Positions 8,825 to 17,275 of a stretch of 64,000 bases of DNA are shown in pieces. This stretch comes from Bacillota bacterium (lineage in GTDB: Bacteria > Bacillota > Clostridia > Lachnospirales > Cellulosilyticaceae), in contig JAEZJJ010000033.1 in NCBI GenBank assembly GCA_023436395.1, positions 62,001 to 126,000 of the forward strand, written 5' to 3'. The position numbers and the translations under genes were made by a program. Each line of letters begins with the position of its first letter. Positions within the stretch are counted from its first letter, which is position 1. The notes beneath the pieces were generated by a model. That model was not told the origin of the DNA, did no database searches, and saw only the letters and a program-made list of their open reading frames with translations.

Positions 8825-8891
8825 CATCAGTTTGGCTCAAATTAACCGGAAGTAATATTATGCAGTCAGCTATTCCGCTATTAGTTGGGCG

Positions 8892-8945
8892 ACAGCCCTA
8901 CTTTTATATAAAATATTAAGAGGCTGTCACACAATTAATCAATTA
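8892..8945 (+). repeat. Right-hand repeat copies flanking the accessory patch
   Basis: ACAGCCCT at 8892-8899 is the inverted match of 5947-5954, and GGCTGTCACACAATTAATCA at 8922-8941 (extending to 8945) is the direct match of 5949-5973. Together they bracket the dead transposase and the BlaI/BlaR-like genes. Confidence 0.45.
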
Positions 8946-8981
8946 TATCAAAGAGGACATAGCCCTTTTAAGCAGTCTTGC

Positions 8982-9010
8982 TTGATAAAGATAACATAAA
9001 TTTGTATAAT
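8982..9010 (+). promoter_or_regulatory. Sigma-A-type promoter of the UvrD-LexA fusion gene
   Basis: TTGATA (8982-8987), a 17-base spacer and TATAAT (9005-9010) give a strong promoter 37 bases before the start codon. No GAAC-n4-GTTC LexA box was seen around it. Confidence 0.75.
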
Positions 9011-9046
9011 AAAAGGCAGGAATAAAGGTAGAAAAGGAGGGCAGAC

Positions 9047-10561
9047 ATGCAAAAGTTAACCCATGCACAAAAGAAAATAGCACATCAAGGGATGACAGGA
9101 CAAAGTATGGTTAAAGGGGATATAGGAACGGGGAAAACTACCCTTAGTATTGCGCGTATGCTCTATTTATTAGAAGCAACAGGAGAAAAACTACTATTGG
9201 TACTTGCAGAAAAAGAAGCCAGTGAGAGAGCCAAGTCAGAGTTAATAGCTGTTAAAAATAAAGAGAATATGAGTTTATTTCAAAAGGATAGCCGTTTTAG
9301 TCAGGGAAAAGTTTATTTACTAGAGGACTTACTGACTGAGTTAGCGTATACTTATTTACCACAACAAGCCTATGATTATTTAGAGGAAGTCCCAGAGACT
9401 TTATTAGAAGAAGGTATTTTAGAAGTTAAAAAAACTTATCCAAGGATTAAAAGTTTAAAGGAAAAAACGCTTTTACAAGAAGAAATAAAATGGATTTATG
9501 CAAAGGGTTATACCACAGAAGAAGCATATTTAGAAGCCGAACGAGTAGGTTGCATGATGAAATGGCCTAAGAGAGGGATAACGAGAAAGGCAATGTGGCA
9601 ACTGAAGGCGTATGTAGAGAACCAACTTCAGGCAAAACAGCAAATGTTAATCGGTGATCGGGACTTAAGACTTTTGGAACAGCTTAAGCAAGGAAACAGA
9701 CAAGAATATTATAAGCACCTTATTGTGGATGATGTGCATTTATTAACACAGGTACAATTAGAATTATTGGGCTTATTAAGAAAAGATGGGGAAGTCCTTT
9801 TCTTAACCCACCTCCAAAAAGCACCTTCAAGGTTATTAGGCCTTTCTAGAGGACAAAGTTATAAACAGTTAGGTTATGATATAACAGGAAGAGTAAAGCA
9901 TTTAAGTCAACTCAAGGGTAAAAGAGAGAAGAAAGTGGTTAAAAAAATGGCCACAGAACTCACACCTCTTGAAATTTTTATGCAAAATCAAGTTGAATTA
10001 TATAGAGAAAACATAGATGATCAAACAAGTAGAGTAAGTCATATGCCAGAGGAAAACAAAAAAGTACAACCATGGTATATTGCAACCTATAAATATATTA
10101 ATAAGATAACAGGTGTTGAAACAGTCTTTGAGCAAGATACAAGTGCAGGAGAAAATTATATTGATGAAGTGAAGCAAGAGGATGTACAAAGTCTTCCTAT
10201 TTACTCAGATATTGCAGCAGGTATGCCTATAGAAGTGGTAGAGGATTCTTGTGGGACTTTTGAACTACCAGGAGAATTATTAGGACATAAAAAGAATACC
10301 TATATGCTTCACGTACAAGGAGATAGTATGATTGGGGCAGGAATTGAAGATGGAGATTATGTAGTCATTCAAAGTGGTAGTGTAAGCGACCGTGAGATAG
10401 CTGCAGTGTATTATAATGGTGCCATTACATTAAAGAGAATTGTTCAAGAAGAAGACTGTATTTTACTTGTAAGTGAAAATCCTAAATATCGTCCTATTAG
10501 GATTGAAGATGGGGAATTTAGGGCTATGGGCAAATTGATAGGGGTATTAAAGAATCTTTAA
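9047..10561 (+). CDS. Fusion of a UvrD-like ATPase half with a LexA-type S24 self-cleaving domain
   Basis: Protein of 504 residues. The N-terminus looks like domain 1 of a superfamily-1 helicase: a Q-motif-like LTHAQKKIA, Walker A GDIGTGKTT (24-32), LLLVLAEKEAS (motif Ia position) and a Walker B-like HLIVDDVHLL (224-233). Motif III is degenerate, and domain 2 with motifs IV-VI is missing. The C-terminal ~120 residues are LexA/UmuD-like, with an IAAGMP cleavage site (A391-G392), Ser427 in GDSM and Lys463 in ITLKR. No helix-turn-helix is present. This suggests a damage-sensing, self-processing ATPase. An AAGGAGG site precedes the ATG. Confidence 0.85.
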   Translation: MQKLTHAQKKIAHQGMTGQSMVKGDIGTGKTTLSIARMLYLLEATGEKLLLVLAEKEASERAKSELIAVKNKENMSLFQKDSRFSQGKVYLLEDLLTELAYTYLPQQAYDYLEEVPETLLEEGILEVKKTYPRIKSLKEKTLLQEEIKWIYAKGYTTEEAYLEAERVGCMMKWPKRGITRKAMWQLKAYVENQLQAKQQMLIGDRDLRLLEQLKQGNRQEYYKHLIVDDVHLLTQVQLELLGLLRKDGEVLFLTHLQKAPSRLLGLSRGQSYKQLGYDITGRVKHLSQLKGKREKKVVKKMATELTPLEIFMQNQVELYRENIDDQTSRVSHMPEENKKVQPWYIATYKYINKITGVETVFEQDTSAGENYIDEVKQEDVQSLPIYSDIAAGMPIEVVEDSCGTFELPGELLGHKKNTYMLHVQGDSMIGAGIEDGDYVVIQSGSVSDREIAAVYYNGAITLKRIVQEEDCILLVSENPKYRPIRIEDGEFRAMGKLIGVLKNL

Positions 10562-10567
10562 TAGGCA

Positions 10568-10595
10568 TTGAACACAAAGGGAGATATGTTATACT
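10568..10595 (+). promoter_or_regulatory. Promoter of the rhomboid gene
   Basis: TTGAAC (10568-10573), a 16-base spacer and TATACT (10590-10595) lie 26 bases before the ATG. The promoter begins right after the stop codon of the fusion gene, so the rhomboid gene can be expressed separately. Confidence 0.65.
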
Positions 10596-10620
10596 AGAGT
10601 AAAAATACTTGGAGGAAATA

Positions 10621-11184
10621 ATGAATTATTTAAAGAAGATTAAATATAATTCACCAGTGATCCTAACCTTTACCATTCTTTCCTTTCTAACGTTGTTACT
10701 AGGTTATTTAACAGCAGGGATTTCAACTCAGCTTGTGTTTTGCGTCTATAAAGGCTCCCCTTTGGATCCTTTGTTTTATGTACGTTTATTTACTCATGTA
10801 TTAGGACATGCTGATTGGCAACATTTCTTAAATAACTTTATGCTTATTCTCCTAGTAGGGCCTATGTTAGAGGAGAAGTACGGGAGCAAAAGACTATTAG
10901 GAATGATTGTTTTTACAGCCTTTATCACAGGGCTTATTAATGTCATCTTTTTTAATACAGGACTACTAGGAGCAAGTGGTATTGCCTTTATGATGATTCT
11001 TTTAAGTTCTTTTGTAAATATTAAAGAGGGTGGGATTCCACTCACCTTTATCTTAGTGGCAGTAGCGTATATTGGCAATGAAGTATTAAATGGACTGATC
11101 AGTCAAGATAATATCTCACAATTTACTCATGTTATAGGTGGCATATGTGGCTGCATATTAGGGTTTAAAATGAACAAAAAATAA
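10621..11184 (+). CDS. Rhomboid-family intramembrane serine protease
   Basis: Protein of 187 residues with six predicted membrane segments. HADWQHFLNNFMLI supplies the conserved His/Asn region of the second helix, GASG holds the catalytic Ser (about 119), and FTHVIGGICG carries the catalytic His (about 170). These complete the rhomboid Ser-His dyad. It cleaves membrane-spanning proteins; the substrate is unknown. The ATG at 10621 with GGAGG six bases upstream is preferred over the earlier in-frame TTG. Confidence 0.9.
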   Translation: MNYLKKIKYNSPVILTFTILSFLTLLLGYLTAGISTQLVFCVYKGSPLDPLFYVRLFTHVLGHADWQHFLNNFMLILLVGPMLEEKYGSKRLLGMIVFTAFITGLINVIFFNTGLLGASGIAFMMILLSSFVNIKEGGIPLTFILVAVAYIGNEVLNGLISQDNISQFTHVIGGICGCILGFKMNKK

Positions 11185-11214
11185 CGAGTTTAATAAAGGA
11201 ATAGAGTATTTTTT

Positions 11215-11254
11215 AAAGGTTTCTTCATCAATCCATGAAGAAACCTTTTTTTAT
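11215..11254 (+). terminator. Rho-independent terminator after the rhomboid gene
   Basis: AAAGGTTTCTTCAT pairs with ATGAAGAAACCTTT around a 6-base loop, followed by a T run. Confidence 0.9.
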
Positions 11255-11318
11255 AGGAAGCCTTTATTTCTTAGGTATAGTAGACGAAATATTATATATA
11301 TGGAAAAGGGGAGATAGT

Positions 11319-11942
11319 ATGTTCAATCAGAGTATGAATATAAAGGGGAATTCATTAAGTCACCAAACTGGATTTTCGACGCTTACATTAACGACCAATA
11401 AATTAGCGTTAGAGACCATGAGAAAAAGGCTAGACCCTAATGATGCGGAAGCTAATAAACAACTTAATGAAAAAATACAAGTACTTGAAAAGCTCATTGC
11501 GCAGCAGGAAGAAGAAGAAAATGAGGCTTTAGCTAAGATCACGAAAAAGGTAGAGAACTGCGAAAAATTAACACCTCAAGAACTTATGTTATTAAAAGAA
11601 AAAAATCCTAAGCTTTATCAAGAGGTGATGCTAGAGGAAACCGTGCAAAAGAATTTTGAAGAGCGATTAAAAAATTGTAAGTCAAGAGAAGAGGCACAAG
11701 ATACTTATATTTCAGAGTTAAATTCAAGTAGAAAAATATTTAATAATGGCACAGCAGAAGGTAAAGAGCGCTATAAACGTATTGTTAAAAGACTCAATAT
11801 AAGCTGGGAGAAATATCTGCAGGGTAAATTAGATGAAAAAGATAAAACTACCACTCAGGGGAAAGAAATAAAAGATTTAAAGGTAACTATAGAGGATGAA
11901 GCTACTTTCTTAGTTGCTCCTCAGTTTGATAAAAGTATATAG
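11319..11942 (+). CDS. Conserved-looking coiled-coil protein of unknown function
   Basis: Protein of 207 residues, soluble, strongly charged, mostly helical, with a likely coiled coil between about residues 25 and 120 (EKIQVLEKLIAQQEEEENEA). No signal peptide, membrane helix or known catalytic motif is seen. The start at 11319 (GGGGAG six bases upstream) is chosen; an in-frame ATG at 11235 lies inside the preceding terminator stem and cannot be the start. It stands as a single gene between two terminators. Confidence 0.6.
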   Translation: MFNQSMNIKGNSLSHQTGFSTLTLTTNKLALETMRKRLDPNDAEANKQLNEKIQVLEKLIAQQEEEENEALAKITKKVENCEKLTPQELMLLKEKNPKLYQEVMLEETVQKNFEERLKNCKSREEAQDTYISELNSSRKIFNNGTAEGKERYKRIVKRLNISWEKYLQGKLDEKDKTTTQGKEIKDLKVTIEDEATFLVAPQFDKSI

Positions 11943-11954
11943 GTCATCATATAA

Positions 11955-11999
11955 AAATAAGCCGATAGCTTCTCGAAAATAGAGGCTATCGGCTTATTT
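11955..11999. terminator. Bidirectional terminator between convergent genes
   Basis: AAATAAGCCGATAGC and GCTATCGGCTTATTT form a long stem with A and T runs on either side. It serves both the coiled-coil gene and the minus-strand TVP38 gene. Confidence 0.9.
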
Positions 12000-12015
12000 A
12001 ATATCACACTAGAGA

Positions 12016-12618
12016 TTATCTTACAAAATAACATGTAAAAAACTGAAGAATAGCAGTTAAACTAAAACTATAGGCTAATAAAGATGCGGGTTTTCCTATG
12101 AGAATAATGGCTGTGAACTTTTTATAAGTCATCTTAGTAAGGCCGGCTAACATACATAAGAAATCATCTGGGGCAACAGGGAAGAAGATGGCTAAGGCAA
12201 ATAGTTTGTCAAAGCGTTCCCCTTGATTAAGCCAGCCTACATATTTCTCATAAAGTTTTTCTGAAACCATACTACGAATAAAAGTCTGTCCATAAGAACG
12301 TGCTAAGGCAAAGTTAATAATGGAGCCTACTACAATGCCTATGTAATTGTACAGAAAGCCTGCTACAGGTCCAAAAATCACAATCCCTGCCACGCAGGTA
12401 ATTCCCCCTGGTATGATAGGAACCACAACTTGAATCAGCTGAATACCAATAAATAGAAGGGGACCCCAAATGCCTGCTTCTTTAACTAGGGCTTGAAGTT
12501 TATCAGCAGAAGTAAATATTTCCTTTTGATAACCATAAATAACAGCTATAACAGTTAGGATGATACCTAATACAGATATAAGTCGAAGGATTTTATTTGA
12601 AGAAATTTTCTTGTTCAT
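12016..12618 (-). CDS. TVP38/TMEM64-family (DedA-like, SNARE-associated fold) membrane protein
   Basis: Protein of 200 residues with about five membrane segments. Family marks are the re-entrant motif VVPIIPGGIT, the G-x-x-x-G-S-x-x-N-F-x-L-A-R-x-Y-G block (GIVVGSIINFALARSYG) and the F-P-V-A-P-D-D block. Members are thought to act in lipid scrambling or membrane homeostasis. It lies 112 bases downstream of hydF on the same strand and may be read through from the hyd operon, though a maturation role is not expected. Confidence 0.85.
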   Translation of the reverse strand: MNKKISSNKILRLISVLGIILTVIAVIYGYQKEIFTSADKLQALVKEAGIWGPLLFIGIQLIQVVVPIIPGGITCVAGIVIFGPVAGFLYNYIGIVVGSIINFALARSYGQTFIRSMVSEKLYEKYVGWLNQGERFDKLFALAIFFPVAPDDFLCMLAGLTKMTYKKFTAIILIGKPASLLAYSFSLTAILQFFTCYFVR

Positions 12619-12730
12619 ATAAATACTCTCTCTATTTTTGTTTAATTTTAAATTATATGAATAGTATATCCTAAAATCCTTAAGATGAGTATGAAAAAAA
12701 CATTAAGATTTATTAAGAAATATTACAAGA

Positions 12731-13921
12731 TTAGATATCTATGTTATCTAAAATACCTGATAAATAAGCAATGGCCATTCCATAGTTAGAGATGGGTATA
12801 TGATGTGCCTTGGCAGTAGCTATTCGAGAGAGCACGTATTTGCGATTAAACATGCAAGCGCCACAATGGAGAATTAAATCATAGTCTGCAAGATTACTCG
12901 GGAAATGAGGGCCACTTGTGAAATCAATGGTAAGATTAGCACCTACCTTTTGTCTTAATAAACGAGGTAACTTTTCACGACCAATGTCTTCACTTAAAGG
13001 AGCATGGGTGCAAGCTTCAGCAATAAGAACCTTAGAGTTTTCAGTAAGATCATGAATGGCATAAGCACCTTCCTTAAAGACCTTAATATCTCCTTTATGT
13101 CCAGCAAATAAAACAGAGAAAGAAGTTAGTTTACTATGAGGTGGCTTTTTGTCATAAACCGTTTTGAAAACTTGAGAATCTGTAATGATTAAATCAGGTG
13201 CTTTAGAAAGCACTTGCAAGGTGGCATCCAATTGATCTGTAGTACAGCTCATGACAAGACATTTTTTGTCTAAAAGATCACGAAGTGTTTGGACTTGAGG
13301 TAAAATGAGTCTTCCCTTAGGTGCCTGAATATCCTGAGGCATAACAAGGAGGATTAAGTCTCCAGGTTGGGCTAAAGGACCTGTAATACTTTTAACTTCA
13401 TAATCTTCAGGTAAGAGGCGAATAATAGCCTCTCTAATGGCAGTAATCCCTTCTTTATTTTTGGCACTGACTAAGACAGGTGCTTCTTCGCTCAAGGCTT
13501 TAACCTGATTCTGAAGTATTTCTAAATTGGTGAGTGTGTCTATCTTATTAATAATCGGAATGAAAGGGGTATTTTGTGCCTTAAAATAGGATATCCATTT
13601 CAATTCTTCTGTCAATTCTTCATCTGTGAAGAGAATAAGAGCAATATCTGTTTTTTGAGCAGCTTCCTTCGTTTTTTCAACACGCATTTCACCTAATAGC
13701 CCTATATCATCAAATCCAGCAGTATCAATGAAGATGCAGGGACCAATACCATGGATTTCCATAGATTTATACACTGGGTCAGTCGTTGTGCCAGCTTGGT
13801 CAGAAACTAAGGCGATTTCTTGGCCAGTGAGGGCATTAATCAGAGAAGATTTACCACTATTTCGCTTCCCATAAAGCCCAATATGTAGACGATTTGCTCT
13901 GGGGGTATCCATTAAGCTCAT
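12731..13921 (-). CDS. hydF: [FeFe]-hydrogenase maturation GTPase HydF
   Basis: HydF is the scaffold on which the 2Fe subcluster of the H-cluster is assembled before delivery to the hydrogenase. The GTPase part shows the P-loop GKRNSGKSS (about 18-26), DTAGFDD and NKID. The C-terminal part has the cluster-binding set, CTHAP followed far downstream by HCGACM. Length of 396 residues fits the family. The ATG at 13921 has AAAGGAAG upstream; an earlier in-frame TTG at 13954 is unlikely. It is the third maturation gene of the operon. Confidence 0.97.
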   Translation of the reverse strand: MSLMDTPRANRLHIGLYGKRNSGKSSLINALTGQEIALVSDQAGTTTDPVYKSMEIHGIGPCIFIDTAGFDDIGLLGEMRVEKTKEAAQKTDIALILFTDEELTEELKWISYFKAQNTPFIPIINKIDTLTNLEILQNQVKALSEEAPVLVSAKNKEGITAIREAIIRLLPEDYEVKSITGPLAQPGDLILLVMPQDIQAPKGRLILPQVQTLRDLLDKKCLVMSCTTDQLDATLQVLSKAPDLIITDSQVFKTVYDKKPPHSKLTSFSVLFAGHKGDIKVFKEGAYAIHDLTENSKVLIAEACTHAPLSEDIGREKLPRLLRQKVGANLTIDFTSGPHFPSNLADYDLILHCGACMFNRKYVLSRIATAKAHHIPISNYGMAIAYLSGILDNIDI

Positions 13922-14016
13922 TGTAACACTTCCTTTCATAATCACATTAAACAATATAAAACAAAAAATATAAAATTAAAAATAAGTATTTAACAATAAT
14001 GAATTAAAATGAAGTA

Positions 14017-15435
14017 CTAGAAGCGAAAATCTCTAGCCCCATCTTGAATAGCTTTAAGCTGAGTGACTACCTTCTCATAAACCTTTGGATTAGTAATGGT
14101 AGCAAGTTCTTTAGCAATCACTGAAGGAGCTAACTTTCGGGTATTCGAAGAAGCATAGTCTTCCAGATATTCTTGAAGCGTCATTAAAGCATTAGGACCA
14201 CAGCAGTTGACAATTTGACCAGATTTTAAAAGATTCATAAAGCGATCTCCTGTACGTCCTTCTCGATAACAGGCTGTACAAAAACTAGGAATATACCCCA
14301 TTTCTAAGAGCCAACCTACAATTTCATCTAGGGTACGTGTATCACTAAGTTCAAATTGGGCAGAGTTTTCCTCCTCTTTTTCAGGTGTCACATAGCCACC
14401 CACACTTGTACTGGAACCGCCACTAATTTGAGAGATACCTAATTCTAAGGCACGTTTTCTACTTTGAGGAGATTCGCGAGTAGAGATAATCATGCCAGTA
14501 TAAGGTACACTAATACGAATCACAGAAATGATTTTAGCAAAGATTTCATCAGAAATGGCATTTGTAAATTCGTCAGGATTAATATCATCAGCAGGGCAAA
14601 TGCGAGGCACACTAATGGTATGTGGACCTACCCCAAAAGTTGCTTCTAAATGTTCAGCATGCATCAAAAGCCCTACAAAATCATAACGGTATTTATTAAG
14701 ACCAAATAATACGCCTAATCCTACATCATCAATACCAGCTGTCATAGCGCGATCCATAGCTTCTGTATGATAGGCATAGTCATGCTTAGGACCAGAGGGG
14801 TGAAGTGCTTCATAACTTGGTTTATGGTAAGTTTCTTGAAAAAGAATATAGGTGCCAATACCTGCATCTTTTAACTGACGATAGTTTTCAACGGTAGTGG
14901 CAGCAATATTGACGTTAACACGTCTAATCGCTCCGTTTTTATGTTGAATACTATAGATGGTTTGAATACTTTCTAGGATATACTCTAGAGGATTATTCAC
15001 AGGGTCTTCACCTGCCTCAAGAGCAAGACGTTTATGTCCCATATCTTGAAGGGCAATTACTTCTGCTTTGATTTCTTCTTGAGTTAATTTTTTACGTCTA
15101 ATATGTTTGTTTTTATGATGATAAGGACAATAAGTACAGCCATTTACACAGTAATTAGAGAGATAAAGAGGGGCAAACATCACAATACGATTCCCATAGA
15201 AACGTTGTTTGATGTCCTTAGCTAATGCTTCGATTTGTTTATTTTCTGCTTCTAGTTCACAAGCTAAAAGAACAGCAGCTTCTCTATGATTAAGGCCTTG
15301 ACAGGCCTTTGCCTTTTCAATAATCTGACCAATGAGTAATTTGTTATTTTTCTGGGCTTCAGCATAAGCTAAGGTTTCTAAAATTTCTTCATCATTAATA
15401 AATTCAGTAGCACACATAGATTTAGGGTTATACAT
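14017..15435 (-). CDS. hydG: [FeFe]-hydrogenase maturation radical SAM enzyme HydG (tyrosine lyase)
   Basis: HydG splits tyrosine and forms the CO and cyanide ligands of the H-cluster. The radical SAM motif CVNGCTYC (about 96-103, CX3CX2C) is present, and the C-terminal CTACYREGRTGDRFM region carries the Cys ligands of the auxiliary cluster. Length of 472 residues is normal. The ATG at 15435 is preferred because AAAGGAG lies seven bases upstream, inside the end of hydE; the two genes are only two bases apart, so translation is probably coupled. Confidence 0.97.
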   Translation of the reverse strand: MYNPKSMCATEFINDEEILETLAYAEAQKNNKLLIGQIIEKAKACQGLNHREAAVLLACELEAENKQIEALAKDIKQRFYGNRIVMFAPLYLSNYCVNGCTYCPYHHKNKHIRRKKLTQEEIKAEVIALQDMGHKRLALEAGEDPVNNPLEYILESIQTIYSIQHKNGAIRRVNVNIAATTVENYRQLKDAGIGTYILFQETYHKPSYEALHPSGPKHDYAYHTEAMDRAMTAGIDDVGLGVLFGLNKYRYDFVGLLMHAEHLEATFGVGPHTISVPRICPADDINPDEFTNAISDEIFAKIISVIRISVPYTGMIISTRESPQSRKRALELGISQISGGSSTSVGGYVTPEKEEENSAQFELSDTRTLDEIVGWLLEMGYIPSFCTACYREGRTGDRFMNLLKSGQIVNCCGPNALMTLQEYLEDYASSNTRKLAPSVIAKELATITNPKVYEKVVTQLKAIQDGARDFRF

Positions 15436-15437
15436 AG

Positions 15438-16493
15438 TTAACACTCCTTTATAAGAGGAGAAAAGTCACCGCGGTCCACAGCTAGGCTATAGCCAATTTG
15501 TTCTAAGCGATGGTTGAGACACGCCCAACACTCTGCGGCTTCTTCTCCTGTACAGATTTTATTGTCATATAGATGATATTTAAGGCGGACGTTAATGGGG
15601 GAAAGGTTAGGCATGACCACATTTGCCCCTGCTAAAATACCTTTTTCACGCCCCTTAGGGTCAATGGTGCCAAGGGCAGTAGTTGCTGGAATTAAACTAT
15701 TTGGCAGTATCAGCCTGAGAAGTCCAATTAAAAATAACGTAAGTGATAAGGAGCCTGCTGGATGTGTCTTAAAAGAGGTACTTTGATGTGGAATAAAGGG
15801 ACCAATGCCTACCATATGAGGCTCAAAATCCTGTATAAAAAGTAAATCTTCGCAAAGGTGCTCTAAGCTTTGGTAAGGGGAGCCTACCATAAATCCAGTT
15901 CCCACTTGATAACCAATGGATTTTAAGTGATTCAAACAAGCTTTTCGGTTTTCAAGGCTTTGAGAAGCAGGGTGAAGCTTACTATAATGGACGGCATTAG
16001 CCGTTTCATGACGAAGTAAATAACGATCTGCCCCTGCCTCAAAAAAGGCAGCATAGCTTTCATAACTTTTTTCCCCTATAGAAAGGGTAATGGCGCAATC
16101 AGGATGCTTCTGTTTAATGGTACTTAGAAGTTCACAGACAGCTTGGTCATTAAAATGCCCGTCTTCACCACCTTGGAGTACAAAGGTACGAAAACCTAAA
16201 TCATAGCCTATATCTGTACAAGCTAGAATAGTTTCTGGAGATAGGCGATAGCGCTCAGCCAAGTGATTACTTCTACGAATGCCACAGTAGTAGCAGTCTT
16301 GTTTACAGTAGTTAGTAAACTCAATAAGACCACGGGTATAGACCTTATGGCCAAAAAGGGAGGTACTAGTTTGCCTTGCCTTTTCAAAAAGGTAAGAAGA
16401 AAGCTCTGCATCCTGATGATGAGTCAGTAGGAGAAGATATTCTTCTTGCTCTAAGTGATGTTTGGAAGCAAGACGATCGATAAGCTTCTTCAT
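15438..16493 (-). CDS. hydE: [FeFe]-hydrogenase maturation radical SAM enzyme HydE
   Basis: Radical SAM enzyme that helps build the azadithiolate-bridged diiron unit of the H-cluster. The motif is CKQDCYYC (CX3CX2C, about 63-70), followed by GYDLGFRTFVLQGGED, the family's SAM-binding strand. Length is 351 residues from the ATG at 16493. This start (MKKLIDRLASKHHLEQEE) matches the usual HydE N-terminus better than the in-frame GTG at 16520, which overlaps the upstream gene. It follows the regulator gene by 7 bases. Confidence 0.95.
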   Translation of the reverse strand: MKKLIDRLASKHHLEQEEYLLLLTHHQDAELSSYLFEKARQTSTSLFGHKVYTRGLIEFTNYCKQDCYYCGIRRSNHLAERYRLSPETILACTDIGYDLGFRTFVLQGGEDGHFNDQAVCELLSTIKQKHPDCAITLSIGEKSYESYAAFFEAGADRYLLRHETANAVHYSKLHPASQSLENRKACLNHLKSIGYQVGTGFMVGSPYQSLEHLCEDLLFIQDFEPHMVGIGPFIPHQSTSFKTHPAGSLSLTLFLIGLLRLILPNSLIPATTALGTIDPKGREKGILAGANVVMPNLSPINVRLKYHLYDNKICTGEEAAECWACLNHRLEQIGYSLAVDRGDFSPLIKEC

Positions 16494-16500
16494 AAGCTGC

Positions 16501-16764
16501 CTACATTTCCAGACTTTCACTAACTTTTGAGTAAACAGTCTTCACATTGACATGAGGAATCATACCCAGCTTCCCTGATAAGGCACTAATGGTGCTATTA
16601 GGTGCATCCATAATTACGCTAATTACAGAAACATTTTTAGGTTTATAGGGAATGCCCATACGACCTACAATATAGTCCCCGTATTCATGGAGAATAGTAT
16701 TGATTTTTTCTACAGAATCTTTGTTTTCTACAATGATACCAATTAAAGCAATTCTTGTTTCCAT
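16501..16764 (-). CDS. TM1266-type iron-only hydrogenase system regulator (ACT-like)
   Basis: Small protein of 87 residues with an ACT-like beta-alpha-beta-beta-alpha-beta pattern (RIALIGIIVEN at the N-terminus, GRMGIPYKPKNVSVISVIMD in the middle). This is the family often encoded with [FeFe]-hydrogenase maturation genes and described as a putative regulator; its mechanism is not well known. It is the first gene of the hyd operon, and the structured leader lies immediately upstream. Confidence 0.88.
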   Translation of the reverse strand: METRIALIGIIVENKDSVEKINTILHEYGDYIVGRMGIPYKPKNVSVISVIMDAPNSTISALSGKLGMIPHVNVKTVYSKVSESLEM

Positions 16765-16842
16765 CGTTCAAATCCTTTCTTTTCTAAACTATATAACTCA
16801 AATAAATGGATAAAGGTAAAATGAAAAATAAAAGAGAAGCGC

Positions 16843-16990
16843 AAAAATCCCTAGACCAAGAAGGCTAGGGATCACAAAAAGTCTCCGTATGCTTCGCCTT
16901 ACCACTTGGGACGAACCCTTGTGCACTCAGTACGATAATGAAAATAAGTGGTTGGCTATCAGAACGAATCTTAATAGCTGACCTAAGGTT
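16843..16990 (-). promoter_or_regulatory. Structured, terminator-bearing leader of the hyd operon (candidate riboswitch or attenuator)
   Basis: Read on the minus strand, the leader folds as a three-way junction. The closing stem is CCTTA/TAAGG (16984-16988 with 16897-16901). The second stem is GGTCAGCTAT/ATAGCCAACC with CA/CA internal mismatches (16974-16983 with 16950-16959). The third is ACCACTT/AAGTGGT (16946-16952 with 16901-16907), which holds a GGG-TTCGT-CCC hairpin. A terminator hairpin, ATCCCTAG/CTAGGGAT with TTTTT, follows at 16843-16872. The sequence did not match SAM, TPP, FMN, cobalamin, glycine, lysine, Moco, c-di-GMP or T-box signatures known to me. Confidence 0.6.
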
Positions 16991-17018
16991 ATTTTATCAT
17001 AAAATAAAAAATAGTAAA
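16991..17018 (-). promoter_or_regulatory. Candidate promoter of the hyd leader
   Basis: On the minus strand TTTACT (17018-17013), a 16-base spacer and TAAAAT (16996-16991) place the transcript start close to the first stem of the structured leader. The -35 hexamer is weak. Confidence 0.4.
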
Positions 17019-17165
17019 TAATAATTAGAAAAAATATTCACCTATTCTAGTAGTTGGATGCAGTGTATCTGAATCCAGATTTACAAGAAGTTGAAGTATG
17101 AGTTAGCCCAATAAGAGCATATGGTAGCCACAATACCTCAAGGAAAAGGAATGTGAGAATAGATA

Positions 17166-17194
17166 TTGACAAAATAATATAAATCTATGATAAT
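17166..17194 (+). promoter_or_regulatory. Promoter of ddh
   Basis: TTGACA (17166-17171), a 17-base spacer and GATAAT (17189-17194) lie 81 bases upstream of the chosen ddh start. The rest of the gap back to the hyd leader shows nothing recognisable. Confidence 0.7.
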
Positions 17195-17275
17195 TTAGTA
17201 GTACTAATTAAGACCACTAGAATAGGTGGATTGAGTTGGGGTAAAATCAAGTACAAGAAACTAAGGAGGCACATG

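Noticed and set aside
11235..11318. N-terminal extension of the coiled-coil protein from the ATG at 11235
   Set aside because: That ATG lies in the arm of the rhomboid terminator and lacks a ribosome site; the ATG at 11319 has one.
16843..16990. Assignment of the hyd leader to a known riboswitch or T-box
   Set aside because: It has none of the conserved cores I know (T-box TGG motif, SAM-I, TPP, FMN, cobalamin, c-di-GMP, Moco), so it is left unassigned.
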